DNA from: Pseudomonadota bacterium
GTDB taxonomy: Bacteria; Pseudomonadota; Gammaproteobacteria; Burkholderiales; Rhodocyclaceae
Assembly: GCA_018261895.1 (NCBI GenBank)
Contig: JAGTRT010000009.1
Span: forward strand, 39,509-103,508
DNA: 64,000 nt
Direction: 5' to 3'
Below the pieces are notes generated by a model. It had not been told where the DNA came from. It made no database searches and saw nothing but the letters and a program-made list of their open reading frames with translations. The translations under genes were made by a program, and so were the position numbers. This document shows, piece by piece, positions 35,601 through 43,058 of the stretch (its first letter is position 1; each line of letters opens with the position of its first letter).

Positions 35601-35982
35601 GGAACGCGCCATGCAGGCGGAAAAGCTCAAGGATCTCAAGAAGGCCGGAGAAGGGAAGTCGCTGGAGGAAATCGAGATTGCACCGGAAGAGCGTAATGGC
35701 TACCTGTTGCGAGCCTACAAGGAGGCCAAGTTCCCGAAACCGCGCAACATGATCGGCCTGCAAAAGGAATTGCCAACCGAGGAAATGGAAAAGCTGATGC
35801 TCACCAACCTGCCGGTCAGCGACGACGACGTCAAGGCGCTGGCCACGCGTCGGGCCGAAGCGGTCCAGGGCTGGCTGGTCGACCAGGGCAAGGTGCCGCC
35901 GGAGCGCGTGTTCCTGCTGCCGCCCAAGGTCGAGGCAGATGAAAAGGGCAGTGCCAGCCGTGTTGATTTTTCGCTGAAGTGA
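32629..35982 (+). CDS. Large AsmA-like DUF748 protein with OmpA-like C-terminal segment
   Basis: 1117 residues. One membrane helix at about 30-50 anchors a very long periplasmic part. It contains repeated beta segments of the AsmA/TamB type (ISGFSVKAEGG, VDEIRLQGLRINVARV, IKIGKITLQNGTVNFSD) and the DUF748 arrangement. Pro/Ala/Lys linkers occur near residues 360 and 700. The last about 150 residues look OmpA-like (LKLEITGRADP, RAEAVQGWLVDQGKVPPERV). Members are thought to bridge the periplasm for lipid transport or envelope integrity. A short gap of seven bases leads to rmuC. Confidence 0.85.
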   Translation: MAEPTANHSASVSRLVEAVKSPRSRKIGKWLAAIFVAIGVLGFFAAPPLLKSILQKQLSQELHRDVSVENIDINPYGLSAKISGFSVKAEGGKEVAGFDELFVNLSSSSIFRLAAVVDEIRLQGLRINVARVAEGRYDISDLLDEWMKPKDEPDTGTPRFSLNNIQLIKGSIVFDDQPKGKVHTISDINLALPFVSSLPYHTDILVNPSFSASIDGSALVLTGDAKPFSETHESKLNLDLDRFDLAVLQPYLPDSLPFKLSSGTLDSELKAMFQEVSKDVYSVSIVGAVHVSGLAVAESNGQALIGWKRLDVELDNVDLINSKASVKQVALDGLDLTLGVNKQGEFNVLRIADKLAAPAAAAPEAKPKPAGKPFEWSLGGFDLSNGLIRWHDDSNLSPVSGEIRNLTVKVGKVDGKLVEPIEVVEASYQLDLGERFRVEKMGVKGVTVDLPGHRLDIAELTNTGTRARMLRNKEGKVEWVSSPILKTIRATDAKVKDEKPWIGKVGKLAIEDLGFRFEDRALQPTAVQEIDGFSLHGEGLTNEHNKKGSISLKGKINRKGSLNVDGSLQIFPLDVAVKVDTVAIPLVPLEPYFGQFLNISLTRGQISNKGEATARIEADKLKAGYKGSLTLGDFVAVDKLNSADFLKWKSLYFGGIDFRLEPMAINIGEIALTDYFSRLILNKEGKLNVADIVRKPEAEAAKKDEAAPADPKLASKDAAPAKPPVPIKIGKITLQNGTVNFSDLFVKPNYNVNLNKLGGRVTNLSSAADTVADMELRGRYANSAPVQILGKLNPLAAKSYLDIKADITGVDLVGFSPYSGKYAGYAIEKGKLSLNVAYKLENNQLSAENRLFIDQFTFGEKVESPDATKLPVNLAISLLKNNRGEIDLNLPISGSLDDPQFSIGGLIVKVIVNLFVKAVTSPFALLGSMFGGGDELSNIEFAAGRATLNDAAGEKLAALAKALTERNALKLEITGRADPVADREGAKRAALERAMQAEKLKDLKKAGEGKSLEEIEIAPEERNGYLLRAYKEAKFPKPRNMIGLQKELPTEEMEKLMLTNLPVSDDDVKALATRRAEAVQGWLVDQGKVPPERVFLLPPKVEADEKGSASRVDFSLK

Positions 35983-35989
35983 GCCGTTG

Positions 35990-37321
35990 ATGAGTGAAAC
36001 GATGGGGCTGGCGTTGATCGCCGGCGTGGTGGTGGTCATCCTGTTGCAGGTGGCCGTTTTGCTGCGCAGTAACCGTGGGCAGGATGAAGCGCGTTTCCGC
36101 GCGCAGCAGGAGGCGCAGGAAAAGGGACTGATGCGACTGGAGCGCGAACTCCGCGAGGAGTTGGCGCGAGGCCGGCGCGAAGGGGCCGAAGAGGCTTTCC
36201 GCGATCGCGAGGAGCGGGCGCAGTCGTCCAACCTGCTCGGCCAGGCGCTGAGTACGCAAGTCGCCCAGTTCGGTACCCTGCAGGCAGAGAGGCTGGAGGC
36301 CTTCGCCCGGGAACTGAACCGTTTTTCGCTGGGGCTCGACGAACGCTTCGAGCGTTTGAAAATTGCCGTGGAATCCCGGTTGACCGCAATACAGGCCGAC
36401 AACGCCAACAAGCTCGAAGAAATGCGCCGCACGGTTGATGAAAAGCTGCATGCGACGCTGGAGCAGCGCCTTGGCGAATCGTTCAAGCTGGTCAGCGACC
36501 GCCTGGAGCAGGTCCATCGTGGCCTGGGCGAAATGCAGACGCTGGCGGCCGGGGTCGGCGACCTGAAACGGGTGCTGACCAACGTCAAGACACGCGGTAC
36601 CTGGGGCGAAGTCCAGTTGTCGGCGCTGCTCGAACAGTTGCTGACGGCCGAGCAGTTCGGCTGCAATGTGGCGACCAAGCCGGGCAGCAACGAACGTGTC
36701 GATTTTGCCATCCGTCTGCCCGGCAAGGATGATGGGGCCGTGGTCTGGCTGCCGATCGACGCCAAGTATCCGATCGAGGATTATCAGCGCCTGCTCGATG
36801 CGCAGGATCGGGCGGACCCGGCGGGTGTCGAGGAGGCATCGCGAGCCATCGAAACCCGCTTGAAGAACGAGGCACGCAGCATCCACGAAAAATACGTCTC
36901 GCCACCGAATACAACGGATTTCGCCTTGCTCTACCTGCCGCTTGAAGGCCTCTACGCCGAAGCCTTGCGTCGGCCCGGCCTGGCGGAAGCCTTGCAGCGT
37001 GACTGGCGGGTCAGTCTGACCGGGCCGACGACGCTGGCGGCCATGCTCAACAGCCTGCAGATGGGCTTCCGTACCCTGGCCATCGAGCAGCGCTCGGCCG
37101 AAGTGTGGGCCGTGCTGGGTGCCGTGAAGACCGAGTTCGGCAAGTTCGGCGAGGCGCTGGCGCATACCAAGAAAAAGCTGGATGAGGCGAGCAACAGCAT
37201 CAGCAAGGCGGAGACCCGGACCCGGCAACTGTCGCGACGTCTCAAGGAAGTCGAGGCCTTGCCGGTGGCAGAGGCCGAACAATTGATCGGTGTGGCGGAT
37301 TTCGATGGCGAAGACGAGTGA
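35990..37321 (+). CDS. rmuC: DNA recombination protein RmuC
   Basis: 443 residues. An N-terminal membrane helix is followed by a long coiled coil (about 30-190) and the RmuC nuclease-like core (TRGTWGEVQLSALLEQLL, VDFAIRLPGKDDG, WLPIDAKYPIEDY). RmuC limits inversions at short inverted repeats in E. coli. ATG 35990 has only seven bases to the DUF748 stop. Its 3' end overlaps the DUF3293 gene by 17 bases. Confidence 0.92.
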   Translation: MSETMGLALIAGVVVVILLQVAVLLRSNRGQDEARFRAQQEAQEKGLMRLERELREELARGRREGAEEAFRDREERAQSSNLLGQALSTQVAQFGTLQAERLEAFARELNRFSLGLDERFERLKIAVESRLTAIQADNANKLEEMRRTVDEKLHATLEQRLGESFKLVSDRLEQVHRGLGEMQTLAAGVGDLKRVLTNVKTRGTWGEVQLSALLEQLLTAEQFGCNVATKPGSNERVDFAIRLPGKDDGAVVWLPIDAKYPIEDYQRLLDAQDRADPAGVEEASRAIETRLKNEARSIHEKYVSPPNTTDFALLYLPLEGLYAEALRRPGLAEALQRDWRVSLTGPTTLAAMLNSLQMGFRTLAIEQRSAEVWAVLGAVKTEFGKFGEALAHTKKKLDEASNSISKAETRTRQLSRRLKEVEALPVAEAEQLIGVADFDGEDE

Positions 37322-37736
37322 ACTGGAGGTCGCCTACATGGCGACCACTTATCGGGTATTCCTGCCCAGCGGGGTGTGTGAATTGCGTCTCGGGCAGGCC
37401 AGCGATACCTTGCGTTGCTGGCTCGAAACAGCCGGTGAGAACACGTTTGCGCTGATCTCGGCGCAAAATCCTGACGGCCAGCAACTCGACGAAAGCGCCA
37501 ATGCCGAGCGCCAATCGCAACTGGAGTGCGATTTGCTGGAGGGGAACTACGAACCCTATGCGGCCCAGCACGAAGCCGACGATGGTCAGTGGCCGATGGA
37601 GGAAAGCTGCTTCGTGCCTGGCATTTCCTGCGAAGATGCTTGTGCCCTGGCGGCTGACTTTGGGCAGAATGCCGTGGTGTATGGTGGTGCAGATGCCGTT
37701 CCGCAGCTTGTATGGATAGAAGACCAGGATCAATGA
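37305..37736 (+). CDS. DUF3293 protein
   Basis: 143 residues from ATG 37305. That start is kept because ELEVAYMATTYRV is the conserved opening of the family; a start at 37338 has a better GGAGG but cuts the domain. The rest shows FALISAQNPDGQQL, then a C-terminal beta part (NAVVYGGADAVPQLVWI). The function of the family is unknown. It overlaps rmuC and the kinase gene, so the four genes from 32629 on are one operon. Confidence 0.75.
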   Translation: MAKTSELEVAYMATTYRVFLPSGVCELRLGQASDTLRCWLETAGENTFALISAQNPDGQQLDESANAERQSQLECDLLEGNYEPYAAQHEADDGQWPMEESCFVPGISCEDACALAADFGQNAVVYGGADAVPQLVWIEDQDQ

Positions 37737-40108
37737 GCAAAAAAATAGGCCGTTTCGAAGTACGTGGCGAGTTGGGGCGCGGCGCCCAAAGCGTGGTCCA
37801 TCTTGGTTTCGATCCGCAATTGCAGCGTGAGATTGCCATCAAGACCCTCTATTTCGCCAGACCGGACCCGGAACACCAGGAGGCCTTGCTGGCCGAAGCG
37901 CGAACGGTCAGCAAAATGCGCCATCCCAGCATCGTGCCGATTTTCGAAGCCGGGGAGCAGGATGGCGATCTCTACCTCGTATTCGAATACGTTCCGGGCA
38001 AGAGCCTGGGAGAATTTCTGCGGCAGAGCGGTGCCTTGCCGCCGGTCAAGGCCATTTCGATCCTGAGGCCCATCCTCGACGCCATCGCCTACGCGCATTC
38101 GCAGGGGATCATCCATCGCGACCTCAAGCCGTCGAACATCATGCTGGACGACAACGGGCGGCCGCGGGTCATGGATTTCGGCATTGCTGCGCGGGTGGAT
38201 GCGTCCAACGACCCGGCCGACCGGATCACCGGTACGCCGGCCTACATGGCGCCGGAATACATCCTGCGACGCGAGATCAGTGCGCGTTCGGACATTTTTG
38301 CAGCCGGCTTGATCCTGTTTGAAATGCTGACCGGACAGCGGGCCGTGGTCGCCGACAGTGTCGGTGAAATCATGAAACGTCTAGCCAGGGAAGACATCAA
38401 GTTGCCGCAGGATGTCGCCATCGACGAACCACTGAGCGCCATCGTTCACAAGGCACTGGCTCGCGATCCCGGATTGCGTTTCCAGACGGCGGAGCAGTTT
38501 GGCGAGGCGCTGGACAATTACCTGGATCCTGAGGACGTGGTATCGGGTGGTCCCGGTGGTCGGCAGGCGACGCTGGATTTCCTGCTCCGGCGCATGCGCC
38601 ACAAGAGCGATTTCCCGGCGCTGTCGGAATCGGTGAGCGCCATCAACCGGATCGCCAACAGCGAGACGGAAAGCATCGACAAGCTGTCCAACACCATCCT
38701 CAAGGATTTCGCGCTGACCAACAAGCTGCTGCGTCTGGTCAATTCGGCCTACTTCAGACAGGCTGGGGGCGGCAGCATCAGTACGGTGTCGCGCGCCGTG
38801 GTCGTGCTCGGTTTCGAGGCCGTGCGCAATATCGCCATCACCGTGTTGCTGTTCGATCACTTGCAGAACAAGGTCAACGCCAACCAGTTGAAAGAGGATT
38901 TCCTCCGCGCCAACATGGCCGGGGTGCTGGCGAAAGATATTGGTGCCGCAGCGAAAATGCGTGACCTAGAGCAGTCGTTCATCTGCTCGCTTTTCCACAG
39001 TCTGGGACGGCTGCTGTCGCAATACTATTTCCCGGAAGATGCCGAAGAGATTCGCCGTGTCGTCTCGCAGAAAAACTGCAGCGAGGAACTGGCCGCCAAG
39101 CAGGTGCTCGGCATTTCATTCGAGGAAATCGGTATCGCCATCGCCCAGCTCTGGGGCTTCCCGCCGCTGATCGTGGCGACGATGCGTCGGCTGCCTGCCG
39201 GTTCCGTCAAGAAGTCGGTCAGTCAGGAAGACCGCTTGCGCATGCTGTCCGGTTTTTCCAACGAGCTGTGCGACGTGATTGCCCTCGCAACCCCGGAGTT
39301 GCGGGACCGCGAACTGAAGAAAACCATGTCGCGTTTTGCCGATGCCGTGTCGCTCGGCCACAGCGACCTGATGCAAACGGTGCAGCGGGCCGTCGAGGAG
39401 GTTGCGGATTTCGCCCGCATCATTCACCTCAACCTGCCGCAGACGACGTTCGGCAAGCAGATGCGCCAGTTTACCGAGTCGGGCGAAAAGCCGCGTGCCG
39501 AGGAGGCCAATGGCAGCGACTTTGCCGATGGCACGGTGATTGGCGACAGCGGGCCGCTGGCCGATCTTGAGGGCGGCGCCGATCTTCAGGCAGTGGACGC
39601 CCAGACGATCCTGACGGCCGGCATCCAGGACATCAGCAACACGCTGATCGATGGCTTCCAGCTCAACGACATCCTGCGCATCATTCTGGAAACGATGTAT
39701 CGGGCGATGGGCTTCAAGCGCGTCGTGCTGTGCATTCGCGATGTCAAGGCGGGCGTCATGCAGGGCCGTTTCGGGTTTGGTCCGGAAGCCAATGAACTGG
39801 CCAAGGCGTTTCGCTTTCCCTTGAGTTTCACGCCGGACATCTTCCATGTCGCGACCTCGAAGGGCGCCGATCTCTTGATCAACGACATCAACGATCCCAA
39901 GATCGCCAGCCGGATTCCCGAGTGGTATCGCAAGGCCGTGCCGGCCAACTCCTTCGTGCTGTTTCCGCTGAATATCAAGGGTAATCCGGTGGCGCTGATC
40001 TATGCCGACCGTGATGAGCCGGGCGGCATTTCCATCCCGGAAAAGGAATTGCAGTTGCTGCGCACCCTGCGCAACCAGGCCATCCTGGCTATCAAACAGG
40101 GCTCCTGA
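37733..40108 (+). CDS. Ser/Thr protein kinase - HDOD - GAF fusion protein
   Basis: 791 residues. Residues about 5-265 form a complete Hanks-type kinase: Gly-rich loop GRGAQSV, Lys in IAIKTL, HRDLKPSN, MDFGIA, APEY and ARSDIFAAGLILFEMLTG. Residues about 285-500 are an HDOD domain (LSNTILKDFALTNKLLRLVN, HDOD-like HSLGRLLSQYYFPED, GISFEEIGIAIAQLWGFP). Residues about 625-785 are a GAF domain (LIDGFQLNDILRIILETMYR, FKRVVLCIRD). HDOD domains have no proven catalysis and act in regulation. The protein has no membrane helix. Overlap of four bases links it to the DUF3293 gene, and a terminator follows. Confidence 0.9.
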   Translation: MSKKIGRFEVRGELGRGAQSVVHLGFDPQLQREIAIKTLYFARPDPEHQEALLAEARTVSKMRHPSIVPIFEAGEQDGDLYLVFEYVPGKSLGEFLRQSGALPPVKAISILRPILDAIAYAHSQGIIHRDLKPSNIMLDDNGRPRVMDFGIAARVDASNDPADRITGTPAYMAPEYILRREISARSDIFAAGLILFEMLTGQRAVVADSVGEIMKRLAREDIKLPQDVAIDEPLSAIVHKALARDPGLRFQTAEQFGEALDNYLDPEDVVSGGPGGRQATLDFLLRRMRHKSDFPALSESVSAINRIANSETESIDKLSNTILKDFALTNKLLRLVNSAYFRQAGGGSISTVSRAVVVLGFEAVRNIAITVLLFDHLQNKVNANQLKEDFLRANMAGVLAKDIGAAAKMRDLEQSFICSLFHSLGRLLSQYYFPEDAEEIRRVVSQKNCSEELAAKQVLGISFEEIGIAIAQLWGFPPLIVATMRRLPAGSVKKSVSQEDRLRMLSGFSNELCDVIALATPELRDRELKKTMSRFADAVSLGHSDLMQTVQRAVEEVADFARIIHLNLPQTTFGKQMRQFTESGEKPRAEEANGSDFADGTVIGDSGPLADLEGGADLQAVDAQTILTAGIQDISNTLIDGFQLNDILRIILETMYRAMGFKRVVLCIRDVKAGVMQGRFGFGPEANELAKAFRFPLSFTPDIFHVATSKGADLLINDINDPKIASRIPEWYRKAVPANSFVLFPLNIKGNPVALIYADRDEPGGISIPEKELQLLRTLRNQAILAIKQGS

Positions 40109-40115
40109 AAACAGA

Positions 40116-40138
40116 AAAGCCCGCATTTGCGGGCTTTC
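40116..40138. terminator. Bidirectional intrinsic terminator
   Basis: 9-bp stem AAAGCCCGC/GCGGGCTTT with a four-base loop between the kinase gene and the convergent bamD gene. Confidence 0.85.
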
Positions 40139-40159
40139 TTGATGGCTGATCGAGGGTTC

Positions 40160-40987
40160 TTACCAGAGGTGCCACCAGGCTGACTTGCGCTTCAGGCCGT
40201 CCTTGTAGAAGCGGCTGGTCGGGAAGTTCTTGCGCATCACGCGGTCGGCGTCGTCACGCAAGTCGTTCATGCCGAGCTTGTCGTAGGCGGTTATGAGGAT
40301 GAACATGGCTTCCTCGATGGCCGGGGCCTGCGGGTAGGTCTTGATCGCGTACTGGGCGCGATTCGCCGCCGCGATGTAGGCACCGCGATTGACGTAGTAG
40401 CGCGCGACGTGAACCTCAAGCGAGGCCATCGCGTTGATCAGGTAGTTCATGCGCAACGCGGCATCGGGGGTGTATTTGCTGTTCGGGAAGCGGGTGACCA
40501 GTTCCTTGAAGGCATCGAATGCTTCGCGCGCTGCCTTGGGGTCGCGTTCGGTCGGGTCCTGCGTGCTGACGTAGGCGGTCAGGCCGAGGTCTTCATTGAA
40601 ATTGACCAGGCCCTTCAGGTAATAAACGTAATCGACCGCCGGATGACTCGGGTGGAGCTTGATGAAGCGGTCACAGGCGGCCAGCGCCGCGCCCGGCTCG
40701 TTGTTCTTCCAGTAGGCGTAGCCCAGTTCCAGTTGGGCCTGCTGGGCATAGCGGCCGTAGGGGAAGCGTGCTTCCAGCTTCTCCAGCATTTTTGCTGCCT
40801 TGTCCCAGTTGCCGTCGGCTTGCGCATCCTTGGCTTCGCCGTAAAGCTTGCCAGCCGACCAGCCTGCAGTTTCGTCGATTTTGTCGGGCATCGAGCTGCA
40901 GCCGGCGATGAAGGCGACGACAAAAGCAGCCATCAGCGCGCGGAAGAGGGCGGGGAATGACCGGAATGCGGGTAAACTTCGCATCAT
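40160..40987 (-). CDS. bamD: Outer-membrane assembly lipoprotein BamD
   Basis: 275 residues. The signal peptide ends in lipobox FIAGC (Cys30). TPR motifs cover the mature protein (AKMLEKLEARFPYGRYAQQAQ, CDRFIKLHPSHPAVDYVYYLKG, YINRG-type later). It is the essential BamD subunit of the BAM machine that inserts beta-barrels, including those predicted in this window. The start region overlaps that of the divergent rluD by two bases; ATG 40984 is an equally good start. Confidence 0.95.
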   Translation of the reverse strand: MMRSLPAFRSFPALFRALMAAFVVAFIAGCSSMPDKIDETAGWSAGKLYGEAKDAQADGNWDKAAKMLEKLEARFPYGRYAQQAQLELGYAYWKNNEPGAALAACDRFIKLHPSHPAVDYVYYLKGLVNFNEDLGLTAYVSTQDPTERDPKAAREAFDAFKELVTRFPNSKYTPDAALRMNYLINAMASLEVHVARYYVNRGAYIAAANRAQYAIKTYPQAPAIEEAMFILITAYDKLGMNDLRDDADRVMRKNFPTSRFYKDGLKRKSAWWHLW

Positions 40988-41945
40988 GAATGATGATCCT
41001 GTTGAAGACTCCGGCGATTATAGCCGAACTGAACCGCTCCGCCTGACCGTTCCTGACGCCTCCTGCGGTCGCCGCCTCGATCAGGTGCTGGCTGAACTGC
41101 TGCCGCAACATTCCCGCAACCGTTTGCAGGGATGGGTGCGGGATGCCTGCGTACTGGTCGATGGCAAGCCCGAGACCGAACCCAAGCGCAAGGTGATGGG
41201 CGGCGAGACGCTGCTTGTCAGCGAACCCGACGATATCCGCAACCAGCCCGAGCTGCCGGAAGACATACCGCTCGACGTGGTTTTCGAGGACGAGACGCTG
41301 CTCGTCATCAACAAGCCGGCCGGGCTGGTCGTACATCCGGGCAGCGGCAACTGGAGCGGCACGCTGATGAATGCGCTGCTCCACCACGTGCCGGGTATCG
41401 AGGCGGTGCCACGTGCCGGCATCGTGCATCGGCTGGACAAGGACACCAGCGGCCTGCTGGTCGTGGCCAAGACGCTCGAAGCGCAGACGGATCTGGTCCG
41501 CCAGCTGCAGGCGCGCACCGTGCGGCGCATTTACCTGGCGCTCGCGGCGGGGGCGATGAAGCACGAGGGGACGGTCAATGAGCCCATCGGCCGTCATCCA
41601 TCGCAGCGCATCAAGATGGCCATCGTGCCGGAAAACCGGGGCGGCAAGCCGGCCATCACCAATATCCGCATTCTTGAACTTTTCCCCTACACGACCTTCG
41701 TCGAGTGTTCGCTCGAAACCGGCAGGACGCACCAGATTCGCGTGCACATGGCGGCTATCCATCATCCGCTCGTCGGCGACCAGGTTTATGGCAAACACAA
41801 CCCGAAGCTGCCGGTGTTCCATCGCCAGGCGCTGCATGCGACGCGCCTCGGCCTCGTCCATCCGTTGACCGGCCTCAAGATGCAATGGGAAGTACCGATG
41901 CCGGAGGATATGCGTGAGCTTCTCGATACCCTGCGCTATGGCTAA
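40986..41945 (+). CDS. rluD: 23S rRNA pseudouridine synthase RluD
   Basis: 319 residues. An N-terminal S4 domain (GRRLDQVLAELLPQHSRNRL) precedes the RluA-type catalytic domain with HRLDKDTSGLLVVAKT (catalytic Asp) and GRTHQIRVHMA. It modifies helix 69 of 23S rRNA. The bamD/rluD/pgeF arrangement is conserved in many proteobacteria. It overlaps pgeF by eight bases. Confidence 0.95.
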   Translation: MNDDPVEDSGDYSRTEPLRLTVPDASCGRRLDQVLAELLPQHSRNRLQGWVRDACVLVDGKPETEPKRKVMGGETLLVSEPDDIRNQPELPEDIPLDVVFEDETLLVINKPAGLVVHPGSGNWSGTLMNALLHHVPGIEAVPRAGIVHRLDKDTSGLLVVAKTLEAQTDLVRQLQARTVRRIYLALAAGAMKHEGTVNEPIGRHPSQRIKMAIVPENRGGKPAITNIRILELFPYTTFVECSLETGRTHQIRVHMAAIHHPLVGDQVYGKHNPKLPVFHRQALHATRLGLVHPLTGLKMQWEVPMPEDMRELLDTLRYG

Positions 41946-42672
41946 TCTGCTGGTGCCGGACTGGCCGGCGCCAGCTCGGGTGCGCAGCCTGCAGACGCTG
42001 CGTGGTGGCGGTTGCAGTCTGGCGCCATGGGGCAGTTTCAACCTGGGGGACCACGTCGGGGACGATCCGGCCCATGTCGCGGCCAATCGGGCAGCCCTGC
42101 GCGAGCATTTGCCGGGCGAACCGGCCTGGCTGACGCAGGTGCACGGCATTTTGACGGTCAACCCGAAAAAAAGCCCAAATTTGAAATCCGCCGACGCCGC
42201 TTACACCGATGAAGCCGGCGTCGTTTGCGTGGTCATGACGGCCGATTGCCTGCCGGTGCTGTTCTGCGAGCGTGCCGGTACGGTCGTGGCGGCGGCGCAC
42301 GCTGGCTGGCGCGGCCTGGCTGCCGGTGTGCTTGAGGAAACGATGGCTGGGATGGCGGTGCCGGCCAGCGAGTTGCTGGTTTGGCTGGGGCCGGCCATTG
42401 GCCCGACGGCCTTCGAGGTGGGCGACGAGGTCCGTGCCGCCTTTGTCGCGCACGATGCGCAGGCAGCAAGTGCGTTCGCCCCGAAATCGCCAGGCAAGTG
42501 GCTGGCCGATATCTACGCCCTGGCGCGCCAACGCCTGCTGGCGGCAGGAGTCCGGTCGATCAGCGGTGGTGACCGATGCACGTACAGCGAATCAGCCGAC
42601 TTCTTTTCCTATCGCCGCGATGGTGTGACGGGTCGCATGGCGACGCTGATCTGGCTGGCCGAAGCAGATTAG
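41938..42672 (+). CDS. pgeF: PgeF/YfiH, multicopper-polyphenol-oxidase-like peptidoglycan editing factor
   Basis: 244 residues. Metal-site motifs are intact: VHG, TADCLPVLF, HAGWRGLAAG. PgeF removes wrongly incorporated serine from peptidoglycan precursors; related proteins act on purine nucleosides. Between QVHGI and the conserved ADAAYT the protein contains LTVNPKKSPNLKS, encoded by a 34-bp repeat read in the same frame as in gloB. This position is a variable surface loop in the family, so the copy seems tolerated. Confidence 0.92.
   Translation: MANLLVPDWPAPARVRSLQTLRGGGCSLAPWGSFNLGDHVGDDPAHVAANRAALREHLPGEPAWLTQVHGILTVNPKKSPNLKSADAAYTDEAGVVCVVMTADCLPVLFCERAGTVVAAAHAGWRGLAAGVLEETMAGMAVPASELLVWLGPAIGPTAFEVGDEVRAAFVAHDAQAASAFAPKSPGKWLADIYALARQRLLAAGVRSISGGDRCTYSESADFFSYRRDGVTGRMATLIWLAEAD
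42154..42187 (+). repeat. 34-bp dispersed repeat, in-frame copy inside pgeF
   Basis: ACGGTCAACCCGAAAAAAAG then CCCAAATTTGAAAT. It encodes TVNPKKSPNLK in the middle of the protein, flanked by conserved family motifs on both sides. Confidence 0.85.
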
Positions 42673-42699
42673 CCGCTGCCGGATGTCGCAGGTATCCGT

Positions 42700-42891
42700 C
42701 TAAAAGACGGTGCCGCCGAAGACATCCTTGAAATAGGACTCGACATTGCCGTCCGGGACGTGGCGCCCAGGCTGAGCCATCGCCGCGGCGGGGCAGGACA
42801 CGCCCTTCACGCTCCCTTTGAAAATGGCGTCATAACTCATGCGCTCGCCTTTCTTGGGTTTGATCCAGGACACAATTTTGCGGATGGACAT
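42700..42891 (-). CDS. Small protein of unknown function
   Basis: 63 residues with a strong ribosome binding site (AAGGAG seven bases before ATG 42891), which is the main support. The N-terminus is basic (MSIRKIVSWIKPKKGERM) and the rest contains SYDAIFKGSVKGVSCPAAAMAQPG. No family is recognised. It stands alone, convergent with pgeF 27 bases away. Expression would be worth confirming because of its size. Confidence 0.55.
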   Translation of the reverse strand: MSIRKIVSWIKPKKGERMSYDAIFKGSVKGVSCPAAAMAQPGRHVPDGNVESYFKDVFGGTVF

Positions 42892-43003
42892 GATGAACTC
42901 CTTGGACGATTTGATGGGGTCATCCTCACTATAGAGAGCTTGTTGCGTTGCAACAAATCAGGAATTCTTTCGTCGCGGGTAAGTTTCACTAACCCGTAGG
43001 CGC

Positions 43004-43032
43004 AAAAAAGGCAGCGAAGCGATTCGCTGCCT
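43004..43032 (-). terminator. Intrinsic terminator of the CoA-transferase gene
   Basis: 10-bp stem AGGCAGCGAA/TTCGCTGCCT with a GCGA loop. On the minus strand it is followed by a T-run (A-run at 43004-43009). It begins 27 bases after the stop. Confidence 0.85.
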
Positions 43033-43058
43033 GATGGGCCTCCGCGTCTGACGCTGGC

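Noticed and set aside
36362-36395. Possible reversed 34-bp repeat copy in rmuC (CCCGGTTGACCGC)
   Set aside because: The right end matches well but the centre does not (about 22 of 34), and RmuC coiled-coil sequence is normal.
33259-36765. Very long open frame on the minus strand opposite the DUF748 and rmuC genes
   Set aside because: Antisense frames stay open because of high GC codon bias; it has no ribosome site, family motif or domain.
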